A stretch of DNA of 64,000 bases from Heterodera schachtii (Eukaryota > Nematoda > Chromadorea > Rhabditida > Heteroderidae), in NCBI GenBank assembly GCA_023374025.1, contig SIJG01000018.1, positions 1,392,578 through 1,456,577 of the forward strand. The letters are read 5' to 3'. Of the stretch, positions 45,391-56,049 are shown one piece after another. A program made the position numbers and the translations under genes. The stretch's first letter is position 1. The number at the start of each line of letters is the position of its first letter. A model generated the notes under the pieces. That model was given only the letters and a program-made list of their open reading frames with translations, was not told where the DNA came from and made no database searches.

Positions 45391-46778
45391 ATTGTGATGG
45401 CTGAAACAGATGCCATTGCAATTTTATGTGACCCAGACTTTAAGCTCAATGCGGGTGTCGGAAGGGCGATCAGAAATACAGGTGGTCAGGACTTCATGGT
45501 TCGTTTTCTGTGCTGTTGGCTCCCGTTTCTGGCATGGACCGTCATTCTCTCGACCAAGTTTATTCTGCAATCATCCAAAAAGCGTTGGACCTTCGAATTG
45601 AGAGTCTTTCGATGCCTCTGCTTGGTACGGTTTTTATTATCATACTTTTCATATTCATTAAATTTAGGAACTTTGTTTTCCTCAATTGATACCGCTTCAA
45701 ATTATTTGTGGGCTTGCCTTCAGCAGTTTTCTTCATTTGGTCGTCGGACAAACCATCAGCTTCTTACGCCGCTTCTCAGGCCAGGCTTCCTCCGTCTCAA
45801 AAGAAAAGCAAAGCGCCGAGTTCATCTATGCGCCATCCCAACATTTGCCTGGACGACTCCTCAATGCCGTGCTCCATTTGTTTGAGTGACATGCGAGAGG
45901 AGTGCGACGACGATGTGTTGTGCAGCTGTCTCTCTGCTCTCACTTATTCCACAAGGAATGCATAAAGGTATTTCCGAGGCGTCTATTTTTGTAACTAAAA
46001 GCACATCAAATCGGGAGAAGTTGGGGACGTACCTCCCCCCTTTCGCAATTCGCCCACTTTTCTCTTCCCTATTATTGAAATTATCTCACAATCAGTTGAT
46101 TCATGTGCAAAAGTCACACTTTTAAGTGGTTTCTTTTTTCTTCAGTCCGCCTTTGCTGTGAAGCGACAGTGTCCTCTGTGTATGCTTTGGTATGGCGAAT
46201 GCGTCGGTTACCAGCCCGCCAATGGTATTTTGGCTTTAATTTAATTAAAAATTATTTGATGATTTAAGCTACTATGACGGTGAAACAAATCCCGGGGTAT
46301 GTCGCCGGACACAGAGACGCAAAGGGATTCCATGAAATCACTTAACATATTCCTGCTGGAATTCAGATTGTATGTCTTTTTACCGACCCTTAATTGCTTC
46401 GTCCAATGCGCTCATTTCCAAATGTTAAGGATGGACACATTCGCCTCGGGCAGCCGTACAGTTCGACAACTCGCATCGCCTATTTGCCAAATAACGCGGA
46501 AGGCACTCTTGTGCTCAAAATGCTTCAATTGGCTTTCACTCGCCGGCTGATCTTCACAATTGGCGATTCAGTGACTACGGGTCACAAAAATGTGCCGGTG
46601 TGGAACAACATCCATCACAAGACGAACAAGAAGGGCGGCCCGCAAAAGTGTGCCTTTGTTATTTGGAAAGAATTTATGTTAATTTAATGGTGTTTCATTA
46701 AGCTATGGTTACCCGGACCCTTCTTATTTGGGACGCGTCAGAGAGGAACTTATGATGGTCGGCGTACGCAGCGAACAA
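45382..46778 (+). pseudogene. Deltex-like E3 ubiquitin ligase with macro domain, decayed
   Basis: Pieces in order: a macro-domain start (GDIVMAETDAIAILCDPDFK, LNAGVGRAIRNTGGQDFM); its later part (HSLDQVYSAIIQKALDLRIE, SLSMPLLG); a RING finger (CSICLSDMREE..., SHLFHKECIK, CPLCMLWYGE); then the Deltex C-terminal domain (MTVKQIPGYVAGHRDAKGFH, IPAGIQI, DGHIRLGQPYSSTTRIAYLP, NNAEGTLVLKMLQLAFTRRL, TIGDSVTTG, WNNIHHKT, and after an intron YGYPDPSYLGRVREEL with stop near 46785). Deltex proteins join ubiquitin to substrates and, in the macro/RING/DTC forms, act with ADP-ribose signals. Lesions: frameshift near 45500, frameshift inside the RING near 45920, and TAA at 46343-46345 where the family has Tyr (ITY.IP.GIQ). 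Intron positions otherwise look normal. Multiple lesions argue for a pseudogene over sequence error. Confidence 0.78.
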
Positions 46779-46789
46779 GTGAACTAACT

Positions 46790-47220
46790 GACTGAACTGA
46801 TGGGACGCAGGAAATTCCTTTCATCCGAATGTATTTGTGCCCTCTGAGACGTTCACTAATTTTACTTGTCGCTTTAAATCACTGATTTTTTTCATTTCAA
46901 AAAGTGTTTTTGCATAAGTCATTATTTATTTATTGTTTTGTCCACTCACTTTGGTTTCACGGAGAAATAAAAAATTTATTCTCTTATTTGTTAATGTTCA
47001 AAATGGAAAATTGTAAAATATCAGAAACCTAACAAATAAGTTCCACTATACGAAGAAAGAATTGTAGAAAGGAGAGAAAGAAATGTGAAAAGGCAAAGAA
47101 ATTAAGAAATAAACAAATAAAATGCAAATCAGCAGAACTGAAAAGGGCCATAGGGAAAAACATTTAATTATCGCAATTAAATTTATAAAAATTGCCCTTT
47201 TTACCCAGTCTCTAATTAAT
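46790..47220. other. AT-rich intergenic
   Basis: No gene or repeat boundary supported. Confidence 0.5.
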
Positions 47221-47456
47221 TGTCAGTTCTGCTAATGAGAAATTGCGAAAGAAACGAAAGGGGCGGCAGCTCAAAGGGCAAATTCAAAGCATTTAATTGG
47301 ACATTTCAATGGGACGAAAGAAAAAGGAAAGAAAAGTCGTGGACAAAAGGAGGGAAAGCAAAGGCGAAGAGAAAGGGGCAGAAGCAGCAGCGGACTGAAA
47401 GGGAAGGTAAAGGCATTCACTGGCGGATTTATTTGTTCCCTCAAAACACTCAACAT

Positions 47457-47757
47457 TTGCCGTGGCACTCTCCCACTTTCTCCATCAGTCTCCCCCCTTC
47501 CCGGGAATGCCGTGGCACTTTTTTACTCTCTCCATTAGTTTCCCACCTTCCCGGAGATTTTCTTCGTGCCGTGGCACGCTCCATCAGTCTCCACTTCCCG
47601 GGGCTTCTCCCGTGCCGTGGCACTCTCACTCCCTCGATCAGTCTCCCGCCTTCCCGAGTTTTCCCCTGTGCCGTGGCACTCTTTCACTCTCTCCATAAGT
47701 TTGCCCCCTTCCCGTCGGGGTTTCCCCCATGCCGTGGCACTCCCTCTATCAGTCTTC
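47457..47757. repeat. Minisatellite, TGCCGTGGCAC units
   Basis: Six units of about 45-60 bases, each starting TGCCGTGGCACTC and holding CTCCATCAGTCTCCCCCCTT-like sequence and CTTCCCGG. Open in more than one frame, so the long ORFs over it are likely a composition effect. It is followed by a C run (47757-47771). Confidence 0.85.
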
Positions 47758-47771
47758 CCCCCCCCCCCCCT

Positions 47772-48060
47772 TCTTCACCTGTGGTGCCTCTTCATCCGCC
47801 TCCTCCTCCGTCCGGTCCGCCTGCGTTGGCAACAGTTCGGCGTCCGTGCTCGGCGCCTCCTCCCCGTCGTCGTTCTCTTCGCCCGTCCTTCCCACTGCGT
47901 TTCCTCCGTCGCTTCCCTTTCGTCGGAACTTTCCGTCGCCGTTATCTCCCCGACGGCGGCGGATTCCTCCGTCCGGCAAAGGCGCCGAAACGGCGCAGCG
48001 TTCGCCTGTCCAGCCGACATTGCACGAGCACTTCCCGCACTCGCAAAAGCCATTGTTGGA
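47772..48060. other. GC-rich block, possible coding or decayed exon
   Basis: Both strands are open: the minus strand reads an acidic run (ESSDEREATEETQ) and the plus strand a Ser/Pro run. No domain is visible and no splice set is convincing. Confidence 0.3.
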
Positions 48061-48098
48061 GCAAACAATCTCAAAGGAACAGCAAATTATGCTAAGAC

Positions 48099-48801
48099 CA
48101 GAGCTCCCAGATGTGAGGCTTTAGCCTCATTTTGTGGTTTTTTGATAGGTCAATGAGGTTTTTTTTTTTGAAATGAGGCTTTGAGGTTTTTTGTGGTTTT
48201 TTGAGAAATTTTGAGGTTTTTTGTGGTTTTTTGTTAAATTTTTCATAAAAACTAGAAAATAACCAATTCTTTTCCGAAAATTCACAAAATTTAGAATTTT
48301 TCAATAAAAATCAGCTAAAGATATAGTCAAAATTTTTAATTTTTTCCCCGGCGGCGCCCGGACCCAAAAAATGAGGCTTTTTGTGGTCTTTTGAGAAATT
48401 TTGAAGATTTTTGATGTTTTTGTGGAAAATTCGTCAGATTTTTTAAATATTGATTAATTTTGATACGTTGGCATGAGGTTTTTGGCCATTTTTGTGGACA
48501 AATCTGTTAACAAATCGTATTAAAAATCGCAAAATTTCTCCCGGCGGCGCCTATCGGCACCGCCGCCCCCCCCCCTGTTCCCCAAAAGTTTTTTTTGAAA
48601 AATCGCCGCAAAAAAATACTTAGAATTTCACAAAATGATTACCTATTTCTAATCAAAAAATTGATCATGGACAATCAAAAATATAACATTTGAACATTTA
48701 AGGTTTTGAATAAATTTTGTAAAAATGAGGCTTTTTGATCCAAAATGAGGCTTTTTTGCCTGCGAAATGAGGCTTTTGAAATTTTTAATCTGGGAGCCCT
48801 G
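48099..48801. mobile_element. Inverted-terminus element, word GAGGTTTTTTGTGG
   Basis: Ends CAGAGCTCCCAGAT and the inverted ATCTGGGAGCCCTG. The interior is reiterated TTTGAGGTTTTTTGTGG and AAATGAGGCTTTTT. It contains two GC-rich hairpin repeats. Flanks are only weakly alike (GCTAAGAC versus ATTATAAC), so target duplication is not certain. Confidence 0.7.
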
Positions 48802-49239
48802 ATTATAACCCTTATTTTTCTTAATAATTGGGTAAAAATATATCTCATATATCAAAAACAAAAAACCATTTAAAAAAGGTCGGAATCGATTTTGAACACA
48901 AAATGATGAGAAAAATGCAAATTATGGGCGTTCCGCGTGTGCTAATGGTAGTGCTGTTCGAGACCGAAAATTTTCCGAGACTCGGTGCTCGAGACCGAGC
49001 TTGACCTCGAGACCGATTTTTTATGGCTCTCATTTTTTGACTCATTTTACGAACAAAATCTGTTAACAAATTGCAATCAATTTGGCCATTTTTGTATAAA
49101 ATCTGTGCGCAAATTGCACTCAAATTTTTAAAAATTCGGCGCCCCTGCTGGACACCCTATTCCCAAAATTTTTCGCAAAATTTTACCACAAAAAAGACAG
49201 TATAAAAACAAAAAATTCGCCGACAGGGAAAAATTTAAC

Positions 49240-49395
49240 TCAAAAAATTCACGGTCACGGTCACGAAAACCGTGAATTTCACGGGTTTTTTGGATCACGG
49301 TCACGATTCACGGGACCGATTCACGGTCACGGTTCACGGGGTCAATTCACGGTCACGTTTCACGGTTCACGGGTTTTTTCAATCACGGCGCATCT
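49240..49395. repeat. CACGGT word array
   Basis: Reiterated TTCACGGTCACGG/CACGGGTTTTTT over ~150 bases, ending in CATCTCTAG. Preceded at about 48955-49010 by reiterated GAGACCGA/CTCGAGACCGAG. It looks like two further word-type repeats without clear ends. Confidence 0.6.
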
Positions 49396-49494
49396 CTAGT
49401 AGACACACTAAACGAAGAGGAAAACGCGTTTTTCGTGCTTATCTGTGCGTATTAAGTGCGCAGAAATTTTAGGCATTTGCCTAAAAATCGCAGC

Positions 49495-49970
49495 CCTAGT
49501 TTAAGCATCTAGAAAATAGCTAAATATAGTATGAATAATCATTTTAGAATCAAAATACAAAATAAAAGTAAAATTCATTTATTTTGAAGAAAATTGAGGA
49601 AAAAATGAAGAATTTTCTATTTTCTGTCTATTTTGGAATAAAGTTCTAGTTTTTAAAAAAGTTACATTTTTATTAGAAAATACCCAAAAAATGATATTTT
49701 TGAAAATTTTTCGGTCATTAGAGGTCCAAATGGCTGCTTTAATAGAGGGGGCCGTTTTAATAGAAGATTTGTTGAAAAAATGCTCAAATATGCACATAAA
49801 ACATGCACGAAATGCCAAAATATGCATAAATATGCAAATATGCACATAAATCGCGAAATATGCACAAATATGCAAAATATGCATATAGAAATACGGTCTA
49901 AAGCTTCAAACCAAGCTAAAAACATGTTTTTCGTGCGTTTCAGACCTCCCACAGTCCAGGAAATTGTGAG
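49495..49970. repeat. hAT-like MITE remnant, word ATATGCACATAAA
   Basis: Words AATATGCACATAAA and the shared block AAAAACATGTTTTTCGTGCG followed by TTTCAGACCTCCCA, as at 35745-35780. A right-type terminus GCAGCCCTA ends at 49489 in the neighbouring sequence. No full boundary pair. Confidence 0.55.
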
Positions 49971-50189
49971 TGTCTTTTGTCTCCACCCCCAATCGTCGCT
50001 TTTATCCCACCAGGTTTCATCCGAATTTCCACTTGCTGTGGTTCCAATTGGATCACTGTCACTCCGTCCGCTCTTCTGCCGCCCAATGGCAAATTCTTTA
50101 AAAGAGCAAAACCTGGTTGTTGTTTTTTTTGTTGATAAGATTGTTTCCATCCCATTATTTTCAACCGTTTTTAATGACCATTAATTAAT

Positions 50190-50350
50190 CGGTCATGCAA
50201 TTCCTTCTGCCCTTCGGCACACTCACGTGTTGCGGCGCCACTTTGATCTCCGTGCTTGGCGAGTACAGCTGCGTGACAGCGCACCGTTCGTTCTCCGCAA
50301 ATGCCCATTTGGCATCGCATCTTTGGGTGCCGTTGAAGCGCTGCCGACCG
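50190..50350 (-). other. Exon-like stretch, unknown protein
   Basis: The minus strand, after a C-run polypyrimidine tract and CAG, reads RFNGTQRCDAKWAFAENERC then AVTQLYSPSTEIKVAPQHVS and stops after RRNCMTD. Two cysteines and non-biased composition suggest coding. A possible companion at about 50020-50125 reads PGFALLKNLPLGGRRADGVT. No family assigned and no start found. Confidence 0.3.
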
Positions 50351-51524
50351 AGGGGGGGGGGGGGGGGGGAGAAGAGAAGGAAATGGTCGGAACGATGGAC
50401 AAAATCAGCGACAGCAGCAGCAGCAGCGAGTACTAACACTTTGAGAACCTCAACTTCTAAAGCATTTCCCTTTTTCATTTCATTTCTTTCATTTTTAACT
50501 TTTTGAGTGCCCCGCCCCAATTTCGTCCACATAAATTGCCAATTACTCGCCTCAATTGGCGCAGTTTCTTTGCCAAATTATTTAACAAAAACAACACATT
50601 TCGTTGCAGCCAAAAAGTTAAAAAGGACAAAACGAGAAAAAAGGCAAAAGAACAAAGAAAATTGGAGAACCCCCGAAGAGACGGAACGGCGCGAGAGTCA
50701 AATCGGCAATTTCAGCACAACAATTGTCAAAAGTCCCATTTTCTTCTTCTGATGCGATTGGTCGGCCGTCGTTCGTAGCGAAAGGCTTTTAATGCGGCAA
50801 TTTGAAAGCAAAGACCAAAAGACAATAAAATCTAAAAATCACCACTCACTGATGAGCAGCAACAGATGGACGAATGAATGAATGGGGAAAAGGGAGGGGG
50901 GGGGGGGGACGGATGTTACGTTACATGTGTCAGCTTAATAAGCAACAAACAAAACGATGTCTCCAGCTGGCATGAGATGGACAGTGACGGAAGGAATGTG
51001 GCAGCCGATGAGAGAAAACGGAGGGACAAATGAAAAAAAAAAGAAAAAGAGAGGGGGAGAGGGGGAGAGGGCACACCGTGCAATTATTCACCCCCCCCCC
51101 CCCCCCCGCAATCACTCATTTTCCGGTTGAATCGAACAATTAAATTCTGTGAAGCTTTAATTGAAATCGCAGGCATTGATTTACGCTGACATTTTTCCAT
51201 CGTAATTTTGCATTAGCAATTTCCGTTGTAATTTTGCAATTACATCAACAAATTTGGAACTGAGGGCAAAGGTGGGAAAAAGGTAAAAAAGTGCCAAAAA
51301 GGAAAGAGGAACGGAAAAAGAGAAGGAAAAGAAAGTGCCAACAGATAAAGGAAAAATAAATAGAGATTTGGAAAGAATGAGGCAACGAACGAACGAAGGA
51401 ATGAATGAATGGACAGAATCTGTGGCATTTTGTGGATTTTGGGTGGCCTAAGGAAGTCGAAGAAGAAGAGGGGAACATTTTGTTGGGGAAGAAGAGGAAG
51501 AAAGAAAGAAACCAACGACAGATG

Positions 51525-51595
51525 GAAGAGAGAGGGAGGGAGGGGGGGGGGGGGGGAATGGAGGGGAAAGGGAAGGGAGGGGAGGGGAGGAGCAA
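51525..51595. repeat. Polypurine tract (G/A)
   Basis: About 70 bases of almost pure purine on the plus strand, including a G run of about 15. Confidence 0.85.
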
Positions 51596-51959
51596 CTGTT
51601 CCCTTCGGGGGAAACGGACGAACTCTCCGCCGCCGGCAATAAACCGCACTTCCTCGCCACAATCTTTCTTTATTTAAATAAGAGAACAGCAGCAAACGAT
51701 GTAAAGGGTTTGGATGGACAATTTGAGGAGAACAGCTCGAAGGAATCGGCGTTTTATTGGGGGAAAAATGCGGAAAAAACAAACGGGTCGCATTTCGCGT
51801 GTTGAAGGGGTCACAGAAAAGAAAGTGTTACATGGGGAAAGAAATGGCACTATGGAGGCAAATTTTGAGAGGATTTTGGACGGGGCACCTTTTCCCGCTC
51901 ACCACCCAAAATATGTTCTCTAATTCATTTCCATTGTCCTTGTTCTGAGTTGCTCCTCA

Positions 51960-52165
51960 TGGCATCCTTTCCTCCTCCCCCCCCCCCCTCCCTCTTTCTC
52001 TTCCCCCTCTCTCCCCTTCCCTTCCCGTCGCCCATCCGCTTCCGCCCTCCCCTCCCTTCCCTCTCCCTCGCCCTCTCTCTCCTCCCCTCCTTTGTCCCCT
52101 CCCCCTCTCCCCCCCTCTCCACCTCGATATCGTCCCCCTCTCTCCCCTCCCCTCTTCTCGTCCCC
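51960..52165. repeat. Polypyrimidine tract (C/T), ~200 bases
   Basis: Nearly uninterrupted CCTCCCCT-type sequence, including a C run. It lies downstream (in transcription) of the SLC26 exon ending near 52181, i.e. in an intron on the minus strand, where it reads as polypurine. Confidence 0.85.
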
Positions 52166-52179
52166 ACGCCATCTTTTTG

Positions 52180-53368
52180 GCGAACATTTTGGCCAACGAA
52201 ATGTGCACAGCGATAACAACCGCGGAAATGCCAAGTGCGTCGGGCAACAGCGAAGGGACCATTATGCCAGGGCATGGATCAGACGAATTCAATGAATTGA
52301 TCAGATAAGCATTGATCAAACACCCGACCAGGGACTTGGATCAGCAGAAGAAACTGATCGCCAATGATTAGCTCTAAGCATGTTCGATCAAAGTCGATCA
52401 GGTCAGTTCGGGTCATTCAGATCAGACGGGAGCAGTAATTCAAGTGAAATTTAGGCTAATTAGATTAGCATGGGTGATCAGCTTCCCTGAGCGATGAGAT
52501 CGTCAAATAATTCATATTTAATCAGTCTGGTCAATGCCGAGAATGTGTCAAATTAGATTTGATTGGTTCGTTCTGATCAACCAAATTGATCGGCTTTGGC
52601 ATGTTCCGAGAATACACACTGACTGACCCAGTGGGAATTTTGCCGACAATGTCCACGCCGTAGCGGGAGTGAAGGTGAAAGAGTTGGGCAACAGTGGTCA
52701 TGATCAGCACAGTGAACAGCTCAAAAGGCAACGGAATATGCAGACGGAGGCGACGCTTCAGCAAAGGGTTCAGAAACTGAGCAAAAAGTGAATTATACAT
52801 TTTTTTTTTTTTTAAATGATAAAATCAATTTATATAAATTAATTCATTTATCATTTTTTTTATTTATTTAAAAAAACTTCAAAAATGTTTCTTTTAAGTG
52901 CTTATAAATTTCAAGTTATTTTAATATTTAATTAGCAATAATAAATAATGTTTTGATTTAAATATTAGAGAAATTTTTACGTAAAAATAAAAATTAAATA
53001 TTTTTTATATAAAATTAAAACAAATTTTTCATTAAATTTGAAAATTATTTTGATGTTCAAAAACGCTTTTTGCCTCCTTTCCGACGAGCAGAAAAGTGAT
53101 TGAACTGAACGACAGTGCCAAAGTGATGGCATTTGCTCTGTTAATGTTGCTGGCGGTGTCGTAAAGCTTCTGAAAAAAAATTTTAAAAATTTAAATAAAA
53201 ATTGTTTTAGTATTTAAAAGAATTTGTTTTTTAAACTTTTCACCATGAAAAGGTACCCCACCCCGCTCCGTTGCGATGCGGCAAACCGACGGATCGGAGG
53301 ACAAACAAATCGCTGAGCTGGGCCACGAACACGTGCATTGAGGCACCGGTGGTGAAGCCGGCGACCAC
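52180..53368 (-). CDS. SLC26/SulP anion transporter, internal exons
   Basis: Four minus-strand exons of a multi-pass membrane anion exchanger (sulfate, chloride or bicarbonate in the family). Exon 53368 to about 53240: VVAGFTTGASMHVFVAQLSD, LFVLRSVGLP. Exon 53169-53066: KLYDTASNINRANAITLALS, FSSITFLLVGKEAKS. Exon 52776-52628: FLNPLLKRRLRLHIPLPFEL, FTVLIMTTVAQLFHL, RYGVDIVGKIPTG. Exon about 52285-52181: MVPSLLPDALGISAVVIAVH, ISLAKMFAKKM. The order and motifs (GFTT..., GKE, P.P.EL, YGV..VG.IP.G, LPDA, SLAK.FAKK) match the SulP transport core. The joins 53066/52776 are in phase; the first junction is not resolved. Exons for the N-terminus, the last helices and the STAS domain are not seen in the window, so the gene is partial or has long introns. 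Confidence 0.75.
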
Positions 53369-53379
53369 CTGACAATTAA

Positions 53380-54416
53380 AGAAAAAATGGGACCAATTAG
53401 AGAGAAAATGGGATCAATTAAATGTAATTGGAAGATGTAGTTGCAATTAATTAGCCAATAATTATGCCAAAAAATAATTTAAAAAAAGAAAAGGTTAAAA
53501 TATTTAAAATAACAAAATTAATTGTAAAGCGTTTTAAAAAATGGCCCAAAATTAATAAGAATTAATGGTAAAGTTTAAGAAAAAAAAAGTTGCAAACTGA
53601 TACAAATTTTCAACTGTCGATCTTTACTAAAAAATCCAATTTTGCATTTCGGAGGGGGGGGGGGGGGGAGCGACAAAATGATTGAAAACAATGTGCTGAA
53701 GAAAATCTCCTGGTCAAAAGTAATATTATTTTTTGCTTAAAGCACAGTGCGTCGAAGGCGATCAGTCAATTGCACATTTTTAAATTAGTGGCGCTTCAAA
53801 AAAAAACAAAATTGTCATTTGTTTGTGGTTGCCATTTTGCCTCTTTTTTGAATTTCCACTTTTATATCCGTTCACTTGAAAAACTTTAAAATGCCAAACA
53901 AAATGAAAAAAACTCAATTTAAAAGGAAGATAAAAGAAACGAAAAGAGAGGAAAAAAGAGGCGAAAATGAAATAAAAAATGAACAATTTATTTATTTATT
54001 ATTTTTCAACTTAAATAATTATTTCATAAATGTCGTTAAGCTGAGTTGTCTGTCAGCTGACTGGTTCTTACGCGGCCTATTTTAATTTTTGAGAAAATTA
54101 AAATTCTTAGAGGTGTATTTTCTGAAATTTTTTGGGTCATTTCTTGGTGTAGTTTTTATTGCAAAAAAATAGGTACCAAAAATGGCGAACAAGGTACAAA
54201 ATATGTAGGATATCCTACGATACTTTTATTCTGAAAAGTCAGATAGGTAATTGGTTTTCGCTCTTCTGAAAGCACCATAAAAAATTTTCTTTTCAATTCG
54301 TTGCTGTATTAATTTTTTTTGATCCTAAAAGGAACAAAATTATCGTTTTAATTTTTTTTTTAAAGGCAGAAAAAACTTAGGATTGACATTGGCTTTAAAA
54401 ATTGGAAACCTATTAC
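53380..54416. other. AT-rich region upstream of the SLC26 exons
   Basis: Includes a G run at about 53656-53669. 54095-54180 carries the shared MITE block (TTCTTAGAGGTGTATTTT) without termini. No exon found. Confidence 0.45.
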
Positions 54417-55042
54417 TAGGGCTGCGATTTTTAGTGATTTAACTAATTTTTTTGCTCAATTGTTTTGAAGAAAGGAGCTCAAAAAACGCATTTCTGCGTT
54501 GAAATTTTTCGATTTGGATCTCACTATCGGTCACTAGAAATCACTATTTTGGCGCTTCGTAACTAAAATAGTGAAAATTCACTATTTTGGCGTTTTGTCA
54601 CTATTTTTTCACTATTTCGACATTTTTTGATAATTTTGTTAACAAAAATGCAATAAAAACCGAAAATACACCCCTAAGAATCGACTTAAAAAAATTTCAG
54701 AAAAATACACCCTTAAGAATCGACCAAAAATTTTTTAAAAATTACACCACTAAGAATTGAAAAAATTTTCTCAAAATTCATCCGCAAATTTTTTTTTCTT
54801 GAAAATTTTTTGATTTAAAAAGTTCAATATTTGTTAAGAAAATATTAGAAAAGAAATGTACCCTCATTTTCAACTGCATTCAGTGAATAAAATTATTTTA
54901 GCTTAATTTTTGGCTGAAAATTATGTCACTATTCGTCACTGTTTTGGACTTTTTGGCACTATTTTGTCACTATTTCAGCATTTTTACTCACTATTTTAGT
55001 TAACTATTTTGAGATTTTTCGTCACTAAAAGTCTCAGCCCTA
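54417..55042. mobile_element. hAT-like MITE H-H (626 bp), word CACTATTTTGGC
   Basis: Termini TAGGGCTG.GA and TC.CAGCCCTA. Perfect 8-base duplication CCTATTAC (54409-54416, 55043-55050). It has the sub-terminal block GAAGAAAGGAGCTCAAAAAA and three TACACCCCTAAGAATC-type copies. It is a reverse-orientation relative of H-G. Confidence 0.93.
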
Positions 55043-55290
55043 CCTATTACATAATTTTATGCACATGGATATAAATATAAATATTTACTTTAATTTCTTT
55101 TTTGTTGGTATGCCACGAAAAGAATTTAAGCCCCGGAAGGCGTCCCAAATTCCACATGGCACCGCTTTAGCAGACCAAGGCGGGTAATTGCTAAAAGTTT
55201 TCAATCAGCAATAACAGCAGCTCGGTTAGGCCTCATTGCTCGCTGTATTGCCCGAGCGCAAGGCTAAAGGATAGTTGGGAAGGTGCTATG

Positions 55291-56040
55291 TCATTATAAA
55301 AAAGCCATCAAAAAGGGCGTTATAAAAAAAACCATCAAATGAAAATTTCGGACAAAAAAATATCTGTAACTTTTGTCAAAGTCTACCAAATTAGACATTC
55401 TTGATATCATTCAATAGCCCTAACATTTCTCTATTAGCTCACCTAAATCTCAAAAAATTTGGCCAAGATTGAGCAAAGTTATGGCCATAAGTACACATGT
55501 GGCCAGGTTTTCGAATATTTTTGGCCATAACTTTTTTTAAACCTAACAAAATTTTTCGAAATTTTGCAGGCTAATAGAGGAGACTTAGGGCTATCGAATA
55601 ATAGCAAGAAAATAAAAAACAAATATAATTTCTAGCAGAAATTTTCTAATTAAAAATAAAATTATTTTGATCATAAAAAATTCTGATCAAAACATTCTTA
55701 GAACGAAAAAATAAAGTGATCTTGATATCATTCGATAGCCCTATGTGTCCTCTATTAGCCTGCAAAATTTAAAAAAATTTCGCTAACTTTCAAAAAAGTT
55801 ATGGCCAAAAAATATTCGAAAACCTGGCCACATGTGTACTTATGGCCATAACTTTGCTCAATCTTGGCCAAATTTTTTGAGATTTAGGTGAGCTAATAGA
55901 GAAATGTTAGGGCTATTGAATGATATCAAGAATGTCTAATTTGGTAGACTTTGACAAAAGTTACAGATAGTTTTTTGTCCGAAATTTTCATTTGATGGTT
56001 TTTTTATAACGCCCTTTTTGATGGCTTTTTTATAACGGCT
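55291..56040. mobile_element. Long palindrome (750 bp)
   Basis: Arms about 350 bases long, ends TTATAAAAAAGCCATCAAAA and the inverted TTTTGATGGCTTTTTTATAA. Further outward AGGTGCT pairs with AGCACC. The arms carry TTGATATCATTCAATAGCCC and AAAGTTATGGCCATAAGTAC, a distant form of the motif in the CGG-end palindromes. No target duplication recognised. Confidence 0.82.
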
Positions 56041-56049
56041 CAGCACCGT

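Noticed and set aside
47220..48095. 291-codon plus-strand ORF
   Set aside because: Mostly runs over the TGCCGTGGCAC minisatellite and a C-rich block; several frames are open at once and no domain is seen. It also begins without an ATG.
51240..52319. Several 100-180-codon ORFs on both strands
   Set aside because: Pro/Ser or Gly/Arg/Glu strings produced by the polypyrimidine/polypurine tracts. Only the short MVPSLLPDALGISAVV segment is kept, as an SLC26 exon.
55100..55270. Possible exon or tRNA-like segment (GC-richer block)
   Set aside because: A short fragment with a plausible frame (PGRRPKFHMAPL) but an immediate stop and no supporting exons.
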